A stretch of DNA of 64,000 bases, from positions 2,128,501 to 2,192,500 of the forward strand of contig NZ_CP146608.1 of NCBI RefSeq assembly GCF_037113415.1, in the 5' to 3' direction. Below the pieces are notes generated by a model that did not search any database, was not told where the DNA came from, and saw nothing but the letters and a program-made list of their open reading frames with translations. Below, one piece after another: positions 24,702 to 33,872 of this stretch. The position numbers were made by a program, and so were the translations under genes. Within the stretch, counting starts at the first letter, position 1. Each line of letters starts with the position of its first letter. Origin of the DNA: Devosia sp. XK-2 (lineage in GTDB: Bacteria > Pseudomonadota > Alphaproteobacteria > Rhizobiales > Devosiaceae).

Positions 24702-24723
24702 GCCGCGGGACCGTTTACGATAG

Positions 24724-24753
24724 AAAAGCCCCGCACCAAGGTGCGGGGCTTTT
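24724..24753. terminator. Terminator between flaF and flgL
   Basis: The perfect 14-bp inverted repeat AAAAGCCCCGCACC / GGTGCGGGGCTTTT has a 2-base loop and can work on both strands. Confidence 0.85.
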
Positions 24754-24827
24754 CGTTTGGGCGGTTGAGGTCTGCGCCTGGGGAACCCCGCTGGGGCACC
24801 CTTCATTAGCCACCCCACGATGTGGCC

Positions 24828-24844
24828 CTCGGGTCAGGCCCGAA
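24828..24844. repeat. Dispersed palindrome CTCGGGTCAGGCCCGAA
   Basis: This is a short imperfect inverted repeat of the CTCGGGTC-A-GCCCGAG kind. It recurs at 60568-60584 and is common between genes in this group of bacteria. It lies between flaF and flgL. Confidence 0.5.
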
Positions 24845-24885
24845 GGCGGCTGTGTGATGCATGGCGCCTGTGCCGATACCCCCAG

Positions 24886-26847
24886 CTAGAGGAACTTCAC
24901 CAGGCTCAATTGGCTCACCATCGAGGTCACCTGATAGCTGGCCGTCAGACGAGTTTGCAGCGCCAGGATCTCCATGGCCACGTCTTCCTTGCTGACCGTC
25001 TCGACATCGCTGAGCAGATTATCCAACTGCGCCTTGTAATTGGTGTGCCGGTCGCCAGCGGCTTTTAGGCCCGCGCGGGCCACGCCGAGCTCCATGGTGA
25101 TCAGCTCGATCGAGCCGCGCTCCGAATTGCGGGATTCGGACAGTTCCAGCTGCTGCCGCCGCGCCATGGCGTCGAAACGGGCCTTTGCCGGGTCGAGATC
25201 TACCGAGTTCGGATCGGCGGCATTGGTGATTTCGGGATAGGTCTCCACCGACATGGCCGCCACGGCACGCATCAGCCGCAGATAGCCGCTTTCATTGGCC
25301 TGCATGCCATAGGCGACGCGTCCGGAATCCTCGACCGCCGCCGTAACCGACTGGCGCGGATTACCCTCTGCGGCCGTTGCCGCCGCGGTGACCGAGCGGA
25401 CCATGGCCTTTTCAAAGTTTGCCGCCGACGCCTGTTCATCGGCACCGATGGTGAACTGCCCCGGCCCGGCGCGTCCGGTAACGGCAGTTAGGGTCACCTG
25501 GCGCGTCGTCCCATTCGGCTCCGTCAGCGTCACCGTCACGCTGTCGCCAGCGGTCAGGGCAAACGTATCGTCGAAAACCACGGACATGGATGCCGGATCG
25601 CCCGGCGCATGGGTTGCCGTCAATGCGCCGGCATTGGCGACGCTGGATGTCACCCCGGAAATCTGGAAGCCATGGGCCGATGAGACCGGAATGTTCTCGG
25701 TCAAATTGACCGTTTCGGCCGAGCGCGCCGCCGTCAGCCGCCCCATGCCAACCGCCGAGACCGCTGCCGTTTCGCCGCTATACCACATGACCGTGTCGGT
25801 CGAGGTGGCTACCCGCAGGCTTGTGGCCGTATAGGGATCGGCGCCGCTGACCCGCAGCGCCGGCTCGCCCGCGGCGTTGAAGAAGTTCTGCGATGCCGCA
25901 AAGGTCGATGCGGCCTTGAGCTCGCTTTCGGCCGTTTCCTTGAGGGTATTGTCCAGCGCCGTCTGGAAATTGGTGGCTGTCGCGATTGCGTCGGCGCCAA
26001 TGACAAATTCGTTGACCGCGCCAGTCGCATTGGCGGCATCGACCGCCTTGAGCGTGATTTGCGTCTCCGTACCATCAGGCAGGGTGAAACCCATGGTAAT
26101 ACTGTCGCCTTCAGCGACCGCTCCCGGCGGTGCGGGGAAGGTGAATTCGATATCGGCTGGCGACGCCGCGAAATCCGAGACAATGCCGATATTGGCGCCA
26201 ATGGCCGAAACCGTCGACAGCTTGAACCCAAAGGGATGATCGCCATCTTCCGCCAAGGTGACGGTGGCCGGATCGGTCACGGTCAGCGATGTCAGGGTAC
26301 TCTGCAGCCGCCCCTGGCCCAAAGTGCCCAGATCGGCCATCTGCCGCTCGGTCACCACGGTCTTATATCCCGCGCGCCCGCCCACGCCCTCGAGCAGTTC
26401 GGTCGTGGTAGGCAAAGGCGCCTTGTCGGTTTTGGCGCCGCCAAACAGATAGCGGCCGGCAATATCGGAATTGAGCAGGGTCACCATCTCGTCCAGCCGC
26501 GCCCGCGACAGGCCAGGAATGGTGGCCATATTGATATTGGTCGAGCCGTACTGCCCCTGCACGGCCGAATTGCGCGCCTCCCCTTCAAGCGCGTCAAACC
26601 GCGACAGGGCATTGTCGTAAAAGCTCATCCGCAAATCGACCTGCTCGATGCTGGCATTGTAGCCGGCAATCGTGGTCAGGCGCGATCGCACCGACAGCGA
26701 TACGGGCAGGTCCCGGCCCATTTCGGACAGCGTTTGCGCCTTGACGCCCGTGCCCAATTGCATCTGCAATTGCGCGAACTTGTCCTGCATCTTGGAGATG
26801 ACGGAAAAGCCAGTTGTCAGGGGATACATCGACTTGTTGACGATCAT
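24886..26847 (-). CDS. flgL: Flagellar hook-filament junction protein FlgL
   Basis: The 653-residue protein has a flagellin-type N terminus (FSVISKMQDKFAQLQMQLGT, AQTLSEMGRDLPVSLSVRSR, DIAGRYLFGGAKTDKAPLPT) and a C-terminal D0 helix (KEDVAMEILALQTRLTASYQ, ending SQLSLVKFL). FlgL joins the hook, via FlgK, to the filament. It is about twice the usual length. The extra sequence contains two related modules at about residues 195-310 and 379-490 with the shared signatures GDS-(I/V)-T, LP/EP-x-GT, QxTLxAV and IGAD. It is the last gene of flgE-flgK-flgL. Confidence 0.92.
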   Translation of the reverse strand: MIVNKSMYPLTTGFSVISKMQDKFAQLQMQLGTGVKAQTLSEMGRDLPVSLSVRSRLTTIAGYNASIEQVDLRMSFYDNALSRFDALEGEARNSAVQGQYGSTNINMATIPGLSRARLDEMVTLLNSDIAGRYLFGGAKTDKAPLPTTTELLEGVGGRAGYKTVVTERQMADLGTLGQGRLQSTLTSLTVTDPATVTLAEDGDHPFGFKLSTVSAIGANIGIVSDFAASPADIEFTFPAPPGAVAEGDSITMGFTLPDGTETQITLKAVDAANATGAVNEFVIGADAIATATNFQTALDNTLKETAESELKAASTFAASQNFFNAAGEPALRVSGADPYTATSLRVATSTDTVMWYSGETAAVSAVGMGRLTAARSAETVNLTENIPVSSAHGFQISGVTSSVANAGALTATHAPGDPASMSVVFDDTFALTAGDSVTVTLTEPNGTTRQVTLTAVTGRAGPGQFTIGADEQASAANFEKAMVRSVTAAATAAEGNPRQSVTAAVEDSGRVAYGMQANESGYLRLMRAVAAMSVETYPEITNAADPNSVDLDPAKARFDAMARRQQLELSESRNSERGSIELITMELGVARAGLKAAGDRHTNYKAQLDNLLSDVETVSKEDVAMEILALQTRLTASYQVTSMVSQLSLVKFL

Positions 26848-26861
26848 GTCAGGCTACTCCC

Positions 26862-28709
26862 TCAGGTCGACGCAAACAGGGTGTCGAGCAATTCCTTGAC
26901 CACCGACACCACACGGGCATTGGCGGCATAGGCGCTCTGCAATTCGGTCAGGCGCGCCATCTCTTCGTCGAGATTGACGCCATATTCGCTCTCCATCTGG
27001 GTGGTGATGGTGTCGAGCGTCAGTTGCCGGTTGCTTTGTGCCGTCAGGGCCGAACCGATGGTCGTGCCCTGATAGTTCAGCACCTGCTCGATCAATTGCT
27101 CGACCGTGCCGTTGAGCTGATGGCGCCCGGCATTGGCCGCCGGCGTGCTGCCCGAAACGAAGTTCATCGAGGCCAGTTGATCCAGAATATATTCCGGCCG
27201 CGCCGCGTCTCCCAGCGATCCGTCGATATCGAATTGCACGAGCAGGCGATTGTCCGAAATCACCGCCGGATTGACCGAAATGCGCGAGGCAAAACCCACG
27301 ATCTGCGGCGGATTGGTGTCGAGATTGTCGGTAAAGGCCGAATTGCCCTGGTCGACAAACAGCGCCACCGCCAATTCGCCCTGCTGCGTGCCGGTCGCGG
27401 TCCCGCGCGTCGTCAGGCCCGTAACATCGCGTGTCCCGCCCGCGCCGTCATCGAGAACCCGCAAAATCCCCGCGCTGGGGCTGGTAATGGCCAGACCCGG
27501 CAATTTGGTCTGCAGCGAAGCGGCCACCGCCGTGGCGTCGGGCGGATCGCCAAAATCGATTGAGATGACGCGCTGGCCGCTTGCATCGACGAAGTCCTCG
27601 CCATTGGTGCTGTTGATCACCCGCACCCTCTGCTCGACACCATTGACCGTATGGGTCAGCAAGATGTCGTTGCCGGGCTTGAGATGCGAGATATCGGCGG
27701 ACAGCCCCGTCGCGCCCAAACCGTCGTCGGCGGCGGTGCCGGGCGTGGTGATGGTCGAAAAGACCGAGGCGATCCCGGCGGCAATCTCATCGAGCTGGTT
27801 CTGGGCCTCCACCAGGATTTTGTCGCGTAGCTGCACCAGGCCCGCCAGCTCGCCGCCCTGCAGCACGCCTTGCTGCACCAGGTCGATCGTCAGCCCCGAA
27901 GGCGTCGTCAGCGTGAGCTTACCCACCCGGCTCTGATCGGTGTCGATATTGGTCTGCGACGTCGCCGAGAGGGCGCCGGCCGTCGTGAACTTGAACGTGG
28001 AAAAGCCATTGTCGAGGAGGCCAACGCCGGAGCGCGTCATCAGCGCCACCGTGCCATCGGGACGGTATTCGGCCTGCACGTCGATCACTTCGGCCACCGA
28101 AGCAACCAGGCGGTCGCGTTGGTCGTAAAGCTGAGCGCGCGCCGTATCGGTCATGCCCAGGTCCAGCATGCGGTTGTTCACCTCGTTGAGCGAGACGAGC
28201 ATGGCATTGACTTCGGACACATCGTTGGAGATGCGCGTCTCTGTCTCCTGCCGCAATTGCTGGATGGAGCCCGAAAGGGCATTGAGCTGGCGGGCCATAG
28301 CCTGCGCTTCGGCCACCACATTGGCCCGCGTGGGGTAGTCGTCCGGGCTGGTCGCCAATGCCTGCAGCGAGTTCTTGAATGACCCGAACATCGTATCGAG
28401 CGAACCCGGATCACCCGGCTTGCCGAGATAGCCCTGCAACTTGTTGAGGTAATCGCCCATGACATTGGACATGGACGTGTCCGAAACCTGCCGGTTGTAA
28501 TAGGTCTGCAGGCTCTGGTTGAAGGCGCGGTTGACGCCGGCCGAGCGCGCATAGGTGCTGTTGATCGACGAATAGTCGATAATGTTCAGCGATTGCCGAT
28601 GATAACCGGGCGTGCCCGAATTGGCGATGTTCCGGCTCAGGACCGTAATCGAATCCTGGCTGGTCCGCAGACCCGACACAGCATTGGAAAGAGACGAAAC
28701 CAGACCCAT
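26862..28709 (-). CDS. flgK: Flagellar hook-associated protein FlgK
   Basis: The 615-residue protein has the N-terminal rod/hook motif LSRNIANSGTPGYHRQSLNI, the FlgK middle region (LNALSGSIQQLRQETETRIS, LYDQRDRLVASVAEVIDVQA) and the C-terminal LDEEMARLTELQSAYAANAR helix. FlgK is the first junction ring on the hook. The ATG at 28709 (MGLVSSLSNAVSGLRTSQ) is preferred; an ATG at 28724 adds only five residues. It follows flgE by 67 bp and precedes flgL by 14 bp. Confidence 0.96.
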   Translation of the reverse strand: MGLVSSLSNAVSGLRTSQDSITVLSRNIANSGTPGYHRQSLNIIDYSSINSTYARSAGVNRAFNQSLQTYYNRQVSDTSMSNVMGDYLNKLQGYLGKPGDPGSLDTMFGSFKNSLQALATSPDDYPTRANVVAEAQAMARQLNALSGSIQQLRQETETRISNDVSEVNAMLVSLNEVNNRMLDLGMTDTARAQLYDQRDRLVASVAEVIDVQAEYRPDGTVALMTRSGVGLLDNGFSTFKFTTAGALSATSQTNIDTDQSRVGKLTLTTPSGLTIDLVQQGVLQGGELAGLVQLRDKILVEAQNQLDEIAAGIASVFSTITTPGTAADDGLGATGLSADISHLKPGNDILLTHTVNGVEQRVRVINSTNGEDFVDASGQRVISIDFGDPPDATAVAASLQTKLPGLAITSPSAGILRVLDDGAGGTRDVTGLTTRGTATGTQQGELAVALFVDQGNSAFTDNLDTNPPQIVGFASRISVNPAVISDNRLLVQFDIDGSLGDAARPEYILDQLASMNFVSGSTPAANAGRHQLNGTVEQLIEQVLNYQGTTIGSALTAQSNRQLTLDTITTQMESEYGVNLDEEMARLTELQSAYAANARVVSVVKELLDTLFAST

Positions 28710-28776
28710 GAAAGCGGCCCTCACACTGGACTGAGGTCCGGGACACCCTGCCCCGGACCCTTACTCAATTCTCGCC

Positions 28777-30552
28777 CTAGCGGATCATATTGAGGGCTTC
28801 CTGCAGCATCTCGTCGGCAGTCGAGACGATACGGGTACCCGCCGAATAGGCCTGCTGGGTAATGATCAGCTTGGTGAACTCGTCCGAGATATCGGTATTG
28901 GACGCTTCCAGCGCGCCACCGATAATGCCCGAACCGCTGAGATCGAAAATCGGCTCGCCCGATTCCGAGGTCGCTTCGTAGACACCGCCATCCAGGCGCT
29001 TGAGCGAATTGACGCCATTGAACTGGGCCGTCACCACCTGCGCCATTTCGATCCGCTCGCCATTGGAATAGGTGGCGACCACGCGGCCCGAGTCTGTAAT
29101 GGCCACGGACAGGAATTCACCGGCGCCATAACCGTTCTGATTAAGGGTTGAGACCGTCACCGTACCGTTGACGTCAGCGAACTGGGACACGCCATTGGTC
29201 TCGTGCTGCAGCACCACATCGCCGATCAGCACGCCATTGACGCGCAGATTGCTGATGGTCGCCTGAGGCACGCTGGTGGCCAACGAACCATTGCTGTTAA
29301 AGGTGTAATCCTGACCAATATTCGTCCAGGCCGTGCCGCCACCGACCGCCGCACTGTCCGAAAGGTAGAACAGGTTCCACTTGTCGGTGCCGCCGGCTGC
29401 GGCGCTGTCCACCTTGGCCCAGCGCAATTGCACGTTCACCGGCGCGCCATTGCTGGCATAGACGGTGATCGCACCGCCGGAGATGGACTTGGCGATAAAG
29501 TCGTCTGCATCATCCGCCGAAACGGTATTGACCGTCCCGAGTGTCGGCGCCGACGACGCCTGCGGTTCGGTTAGTCCGAGCGTGGCCGCCAGGGCTGGTG
29601 TCGTACCGCTGATAGAGAAGGATGAGTGATAGTCGCTGCCCAGGCTGATCGCGAGCTGATTGCTGCCGTTAAGACCGACCGTGGCCGAAGCGGCCGCCCC
29701 ACCGCCAAAATCGCGCAGGCCGGCCTGCATGTCGTTCAGCACGTCCTGAACGGTCCTGGGCGCGTCAAGGTTGATCGCCACCCCAGTGGTCGGCGCCGTT
29801 GTCGGTGCGGCATAGAACCGGAAGGTCACGGGTGCCCCGTTGACGGTCACCGTCATCTCCTGCCCGTCAGCAAAGACGGTTGTCGCCAGATTGGCACCGG
29901 CACCAGCACCCAGGTCAACCGTGCCGTTGGCCGCAGCAGTGGTCGCCGACGCCCCAAAATTCTCCGACCCCAGCAGCTCGCTGTTATAGACGGTCGAATT
30001 GTAGTTCGCCGTCTTGGGAAGCTGCGGCAGGTTGGACTGGTAGTTGATCGTCGTCGTCACATTGGCCGGCAAAAAGGCGTTGGACAGCTGGATCACCTCG
30101 GGCACCGAGCCCGAAATATTGCCCGTGGCCGGGTCGATCGGCAGACCCTTGAGATAATAGCCCGCGCCGTTGACCAGGAGACCGTCCTTATCGATTTCAA
30201 AATCGCCGCGCCGCGTGAAATAGTTCGAACCGGCGAAAACCGAATTGCCGTCCGACTGCCCCACCTTGGGCTCAACCACAAAAAAGCCCGACGAATTGAG
30301 CGCGATATAGGTCTCGTTCGAGCTTGTCTGGATATCGCCCTGGATATTATTGGTGGCCCGCGATTGCGCCAGCACCGCCCCCGGCACCTGCGACTTCAGC
30401 GGCGCATCAGGGATCAGATCCATGAAGCTGGTTTCCATCCGCTTGTAGCCGGTGGTCTGTGAATTGGCGATGTTGCCCGAAATATTCTCCAGCGCATGCG
30501 ACTGTGCCCGCAGGCCGGTCACCGCACTGGAAAGAGCCCCATAGATACCCAT
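28777..30552 (-). CDS. flgE: Flagellar hook protein FlgE
   Basis: The 591-residue protein starts MGIYGALSSAVTGLRAQSHA, followed by the rod/hook motif NISGNIANSQTTGYKRMETS, the conserved FTRRGDFEIDKDGLLVNGAG and a C-terminal LEASNTDISDEFTKLIITQQ helix. FlgE polymerises into the hook. It is longer than enteric FlgE (about 400 residues) because of a Thr/Ala-rich central insertion (about residues 200-340). A sigma-54 promoter lies about 50 bp upstream, with an upstream dyad. It is the first gene of the operon. Confidence 0.95.
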   Translation of the reverse strand: MGIYGALSSAVTGLRAQSHALENISGNIANSQTTGYKRMETSFMDLIPDAPLKSQVPGAVLAQSRATNNIQGDIQTSSNETYIALNSSGFFVVEPKVGQSDGNSVFAGSNYFTRRGDFEIDKDGLLVNGAGYYLKGLPIDPATGNISGSVPEVIQLSNAFLPANVTTTINYQSNLPQLPKTANYNSTVYNSELLGSENFGASATTAAANGTVDLGAGAGANLATTVFADGQEMTVTVNGAPVTFRFYAAPTTAPTTGVAINLDAPRTVQDVLNDMQAGLRDFGGGAAASATVGLNGSNQLAISLGSDYHSSFSISGTTPALAATLGLTEPQASSAPTLGTVNTVSADDADDFIAKSISGGAITVYASNGAPVNVQLRWAKVDSAAAGGTDKWNLFYLSDSAAVGGGTAWTNIGQDYTFNSNGSLATSVPQATISNLRVNGVLIGDVVLQHETNGVSQFADVNGTVTVSTLNQNGYGAGEFLSVAITDSGRVVATYSNGERIEMAQVVTAQFNGVNSLKRLDGGVYEATSESGEPIFDLSGSGIIGGALEASNTDISDEFTKLIITQQAYSAGTRIVSTADEMLQEALNMIR

Positions 30553-30603
30553 CTGTAACTCCGTAATCCCCGATGCGCCGCAAAGCGCGTTCACCAGGAT
30601 CAA

Positions 30604-30620
30604 TGCAAAGCCGATGCCAA
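30604..30620 (-). promoter_or_regulatory. Sigma-54 promoter for flgE-flgK-flgL
   Basis: Read on the minus strand, TTGGCATCGGCTTTGCA has exact GG-N10-GC spacing and TTGCA at -12. It lies about 50 bp before the flgE start. Confidence 0.75.
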
Positions 30621-30705
30621 GTCACAGAGTCTTTGATTTCATTGCATTTTTTAGAAAGACCACACCCAAATGCGGCGACAAGGCGGCAAATGAGTCCGAG
30701 CCGGC

Positions 30706-30718
30706 GGCAGAAATTGCC
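30706..30718. promoter_or_regulatory. GGCA-N5-TGCC dyad upstream of the flgE promoter
   Basis: GGCAGAAATTGCC is flanked by CGG on both sides. Its centre is 94 bp upstream of the GG of the flgE sigma-54 promoter, the same geometry as at flgF and flgI. Confidence 0.55.
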
Positions 30719-30798
30719 GGTCGCTTGAGATCGGGGCGGGCATGGGTTAAACGCAAGCCACAGAGGTTGGCCGCTTCCGGCCATCGGAGCGCCTGACT

Positions 30799-31665
30799 AT
30801 GCTGTTTTCCAGCGTCGACGAGTTTGTGAAGGCCCCCCGGCGCGCGGTGACCGTTTTCGGCATGGCCGGCGTTGGCAAGACGCGCCTCAGCAATCTGCTG
30901 CGGGCCAATCACTGGTTTCACTATTCCGCCGACTATCGGATCGGCACCCGCTATATGGGCGAGTACATCGTCGACAATTTCAAGCGCGAGGCCATGAAGG
31001 TGCCCTTCCTGGCCCAGCTTTTGCGCACGGACTCGATCTATATTTCGTCCAACATCACCTTCAACAATCTCGACCCGCTCTCGACCTATCTGGGAACGCC
31101 GGGCGATGTTGACCGGGGCGGCCTGCCCCTGGCCGAATATCAGCGCCGCCAGGAACAGCACCGGGTTGCCGAAATCGCCGCGCTCTGCGACGTGCCCTAC
31201 TTCATTGCGCGGGCCAAAGAACTCTATGGCTATGATGATTTCATCGCCGATACCGGTGGCTCGCTGATCGAGGTGATCGACCCGGCCGATCCGGAAGACC
31301 CCGTGGTCAGGACTTTGGCGGAGCACACCACGCTGGTCTATATTCGCGGCACCGACAAGGATGCCACCGAACTGGTCAAGCGCTTCAAGGCGTCGCCCAA
31401 GCCCATGTATTACCGCCCCGAATTTCTCCTGGAGAAATGGGCCGAATACAAGTTGATCAACGGCATTCTGGACGATGCCGATGTTGACCCGGCCGGCTTT
31501 GGCGCCTGGGGCTTTGAGGCGCTGCTGCATGACAGGCTGCCGCGCTACCAGGCGCTGGCTGACAATTTCGGCTATGTGATAGAAGCGTCCGACCTGGCCA
31601 CGGCCCGGGACGGTGACGAGTTTGTCGACCTGATAGCAGCGGCCATCGAGAAGCGAATGCGATAG
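30799..31665 (+). CDS. P-loop ATPase of unknown role
   Basis: The 288-residue protein has a Walker A motif GMAGVGKT at about residue 21 near the N terminus, then ANHWFHYSADYRIGTRYMGE. The C-terminal half is alpha/beta (GSLIEVIDPADPEDPVVRTL, TTLVYIRGTDKDATELVKRF). It resembles a family of uncharacterised ATPases common in Hyphomicrobiales. The substrate is unknown. It is divergent from the flgE operon and is followed 71 bp later by metA on the same strand. Confidence 0.8.
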   Translation: MLFSSVDEFVKAPRRAVTVFGMAGVGKTRLSNLLRANHWFHYSADYRIGTRYMGEYIVDNFKREAMKVPFLAQLLRTDSIYISSNITFNNLDPLSTYLGTPGDVDRGGLPLAEYQRRQEQHRVAEIAALCDVPYFIARAKELYGYDDFIADTGGSLIEVIDPADPEDPVVRTLAEHTTLVYIRGTDKDATELVKRFKASPKPMYYRPEFLLEKWAEYKLINGILDDADVDPAGFGAWGFEALLHDRLPRYQALADNFGYVIEASDLATARDGDEFVDLIAAAIEKRMR

Positions 31666-31736
31666 CGCGTGTTGCCCATGCGGCTACGCGCGCCAGCCTG
31701 AATCGCTTTCTCATTGTACCTTGTTAAGAGGCTGAC

Positions 31737-32648
31737 ATGCCTATCAGAATTCCCGACAACCTGCCTGCCCGAAAGACGCTCGAACTCGAGGGCGTCAATG
31801 TCATGGATTCCAGCCGCGCCGCGCGTCAGGACATCCGCCCACTCGAATTCGGCCTGCTCAATCTGATGCCAAATAAGGAGCGGACCGAAACCCAATTCGC
31901 CCGCCTGATCGGCGCCACCCCGCTGCAGATCAATCTCAGCCTGGTTCGAGTTACCGATCACCAGTCGAAAAATACCTCAGAGGATTACCTCAACACCTTC
32001 TACCAGACCTGGGAGGAGGTGAAGGAGCGCAAGTTCGATGGCTTCATCGTCACCGGCGCCCCCGTTGCCCAACTGCCCTTCGAAGAGGTGCGCTACTGGC
32101 CCGAAATGCTCGAGATCATGAGATGGACGCGCACCAATGTGCACCACACCATGTTCATCTGCTGGGGCGCCCAGGCCGCGCTGCATCATTTCCACGGCGT
32201 CCGGCGCTACCGCATGGATAAGAAGGCTTTCGGCGTCTTCCGCCACAAGGTGGTGGGCACCCGCTCGCCGTTCCTGCGCGGCATGTCCGACAGCCCGATG
32301 ATCCCGGTCTCGCGCTACAACGATATCGACCGCGCCAGCCTGGGCGATGGGCTCGAAGTGCTGATCGACCAGCCCGATATCGGCCTCTGCATGCTCGGGG
32401 ATCGCAGTGAACGCGCCGTCTATTTCCTCAACCACCTGGAATACGACAACCGTTCGCTGGCCGACGAATATGAGCGGGACAAGGCCGCTGGACTCGACAC
32501 GCCGCCGCCGGAAAATCTCTTCCCCAATGGCGACACTACCGCGGTGCCAGAGAACCGCTGGCGCAGCCACGCCCATCTCCTGTTCCAGAACTGGATCAAC
32601 GAGATTTACCAGACCACGCCGTTCGACTTGGACAAGATTGGCGAATGA
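31737..32648 (+). CDS. metA: Homoserine O-acyltransferase MetA
   Basis: The 303-residue protein has standard MetA length: RKTLELEGVNVMDSSRAARQ, LNLMPNKERTETQFARLIGA, the catalytic-Cys region HHTMFICWGAQAALHHFHGV and FGVFRHKV. MetA acylates homoserine in the first dedicated step of methionine synthesis. Many bacterial MetA enzymes outside the enterics use acetyl-CoA; the donor cannot be fixed here. I looked for a SAM-II riboswitch in the 71-bp leader and did not find its conserved core. A terminator follows. Confidence 0.95.
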   Translation: MPIRIPDNLPARKTLELEGVNVMDSSRAARQDIRPLEFGLLNLMPNKERTETQFARLIGATPLQINLSLVRVTDHQSKNTSEDYLNTFYQTWEEVKERKFDGFIVTGAPVAQLPFEEVRYWPEMLEIMRWTRTNVHHTMFICWGAQAALHHFHGVRRYRMDKKAFGVFRHKVVGTRSPFLRGMSDSPMIPVSRYNDIDRASLGDGLEVLIDQPDIGLCMLGDRSERAVYFLNHLEYDNRSLADEYERDKAAGLDTPPPENLFPNGDTTAVPENRWRSHAHLLFQNWINEIYQTTPFDLDKIGE

Positions 32649-32652
32649 ATGG

Positions 32653-32676
32653 AACGGGGCCTCGCGGCCCCGTTTT
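32653..32676. terminator. Terminator between metA and the ABC permease gene
   Basis: The 9-bp stem AACGGGGCC / GGCCCCGTT is followed by TT on the plus strand. It serves convergent genes. Confidence 0.7.
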
Positions 32677-32678
32677 CT

Positions 32679-33872
32679 TCAGCGCAGACCGTCCACCACT
32701 GGCTGGCGATAGATCGCAATCGCCGGCAAGACCGACAGCAGCGCCCCCGCCCCAACCAGCATGAGCACCAATTGCACCTCCTGCCAGGAAATGGAGACGG
32801 GAATGGCAATACCACTCTGCGCCTCAAGATAGCCACTGACGGCCCAGGATACTCCCGCGCCCAAAACCAGTCCGAAAACGGCCCCGGCCAGGATAAGCAG
32901 CGCCACATAGCTCCAGGCGACCAGGAAGACATAGCCCGCTGTCGCCCCCAGCGCCCGCAACACTGCAAAGCGCGTGCGGTAAAGCTGCAGGATGATCATC
33001 ACACCCGACAGGATCGCGGCCACGACCAGAGCCTGCGTCGCCAGCGCCAGGAAACTCATGATCGCCCGCGCATCGCCCAAAAGGGCATAAAGCTGCACAA
33101 GGATTTCAGCGGGGAAAATCGCCTGCGTGCTGTCGGTGCGGTAGGTATTCCGCAAGCCATAGGCCGCGGGAACGGTCGATGGCTTGACCACAATTGCCGG
33201 CACGCCCGGAAGCTGGTCAGCAATGAAGGGCGGCCCGATGCGCTCGTCGCCTGGCGCGTGGCCAGAGGCCAGCCCATGGGTCAGCCAGACCTGCTCGACC
33301 GGCACGACCACCACATTGTCCCAGGCCGAATTGGTGCGCGCCATGCGCCCCACCACTTCGATACTGCCTTCATGCAGCATCTCTTCACTGTCGAACCCGT
33401 CATGGGCCGCATGCAGCAGCTCGCCCATTCTGAAACGCACATTGGCGCCCAGCACCGCCTCTTGAGTCGAACTGAAGACGCGCCCCTCGGCCAGTCCGCC
33501 CGACAAGTGCTCAACAAATTGCGCTGTCGTTCCCATGATCGGATAGCCGCTGGCACTGTCACCAAAAGCAATCGGCGCGGCAAAATCAATCGTGTCCTCG
33601 GCCATGATCTGGGCCAGCATATCGCCATCGACCAGCCCCATGGCGGCCGGACGGGCATAAACCGAAGCCAGAACCAGATCGAACGGACTGCCGGGCGAAC
33701 CGATCACAAGATCAAACTTGTCGGCGGCGCGCGCGCTGCCCTGGCGCACGGCGCGCTCCTGCGTGGTAATGGCGATCCCCAGCCCCACGGCAAAGGTGAT
33801 CAACACCACAAAGAAGATCAGCGTCACCCGGTTGCGGTTGAGCAAGGAGAAAACCACTGGAAACGGATTCAT
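32679..33872 (-). CDS. ABC transporter permease (FtsX/MacB type)
   Basis: The 397-residue protein has an N-terminal membrane helix (VTLIFFVVLITFAVGLGIAI), a long extracytoplasmic domain (about residues 45-265) and three C-terminal helices, with the FtsX signature FAVLRALGATAGYVFLVAWS. This topology is that of FtsX-like permeases used in lipoprotein, peptide or metal-linked export. The start overlaps the ATPase stop by 4 bases. The two genes and the upstream Tat protein form one operon. The substrate is unknown. Confidence 0.88.
   Translation of the reverse strand: MNPFPVVFSLLNRNRVTLIFFVVLITFAVGLGIAITTQERAVRQGSARAADKFDLVIGSPGSPFDLVLASVYARPAAMGLVDGDMLAQIMAEDTIDFAAPIAFGDSASGYPIMGTTAQFVEHLSGGLAEGRVFSSTQEAVLGANVRFRMGELLHAAHDGFDSEEMLHEGSIEVVGRMARTNSAWDNVVVVPVEQVWLTHGLASGHAPGDERIGPPFIADQLPGVPAIVVKPSTVPAAYGLRNTYRTDSTQAIFPAEILVQLYALLGDARAIMSFLALATQALVVAAILSGVMIILQLYRTRFAVLRALGATAGYVFLVAWSYVALLILAGAVFGLVLGAGVSWAVSGYLEAQSGIAIPVSISWQEVQLVLMLVGAGALLSVLPAIAIYRQPVVDGLR

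Noticed and set aside
31666..31736. Possible SAM-II riboswitch before metA
   Set aside because: The conserved pseudoknot core sequences could not be found in the 71-bp leader.
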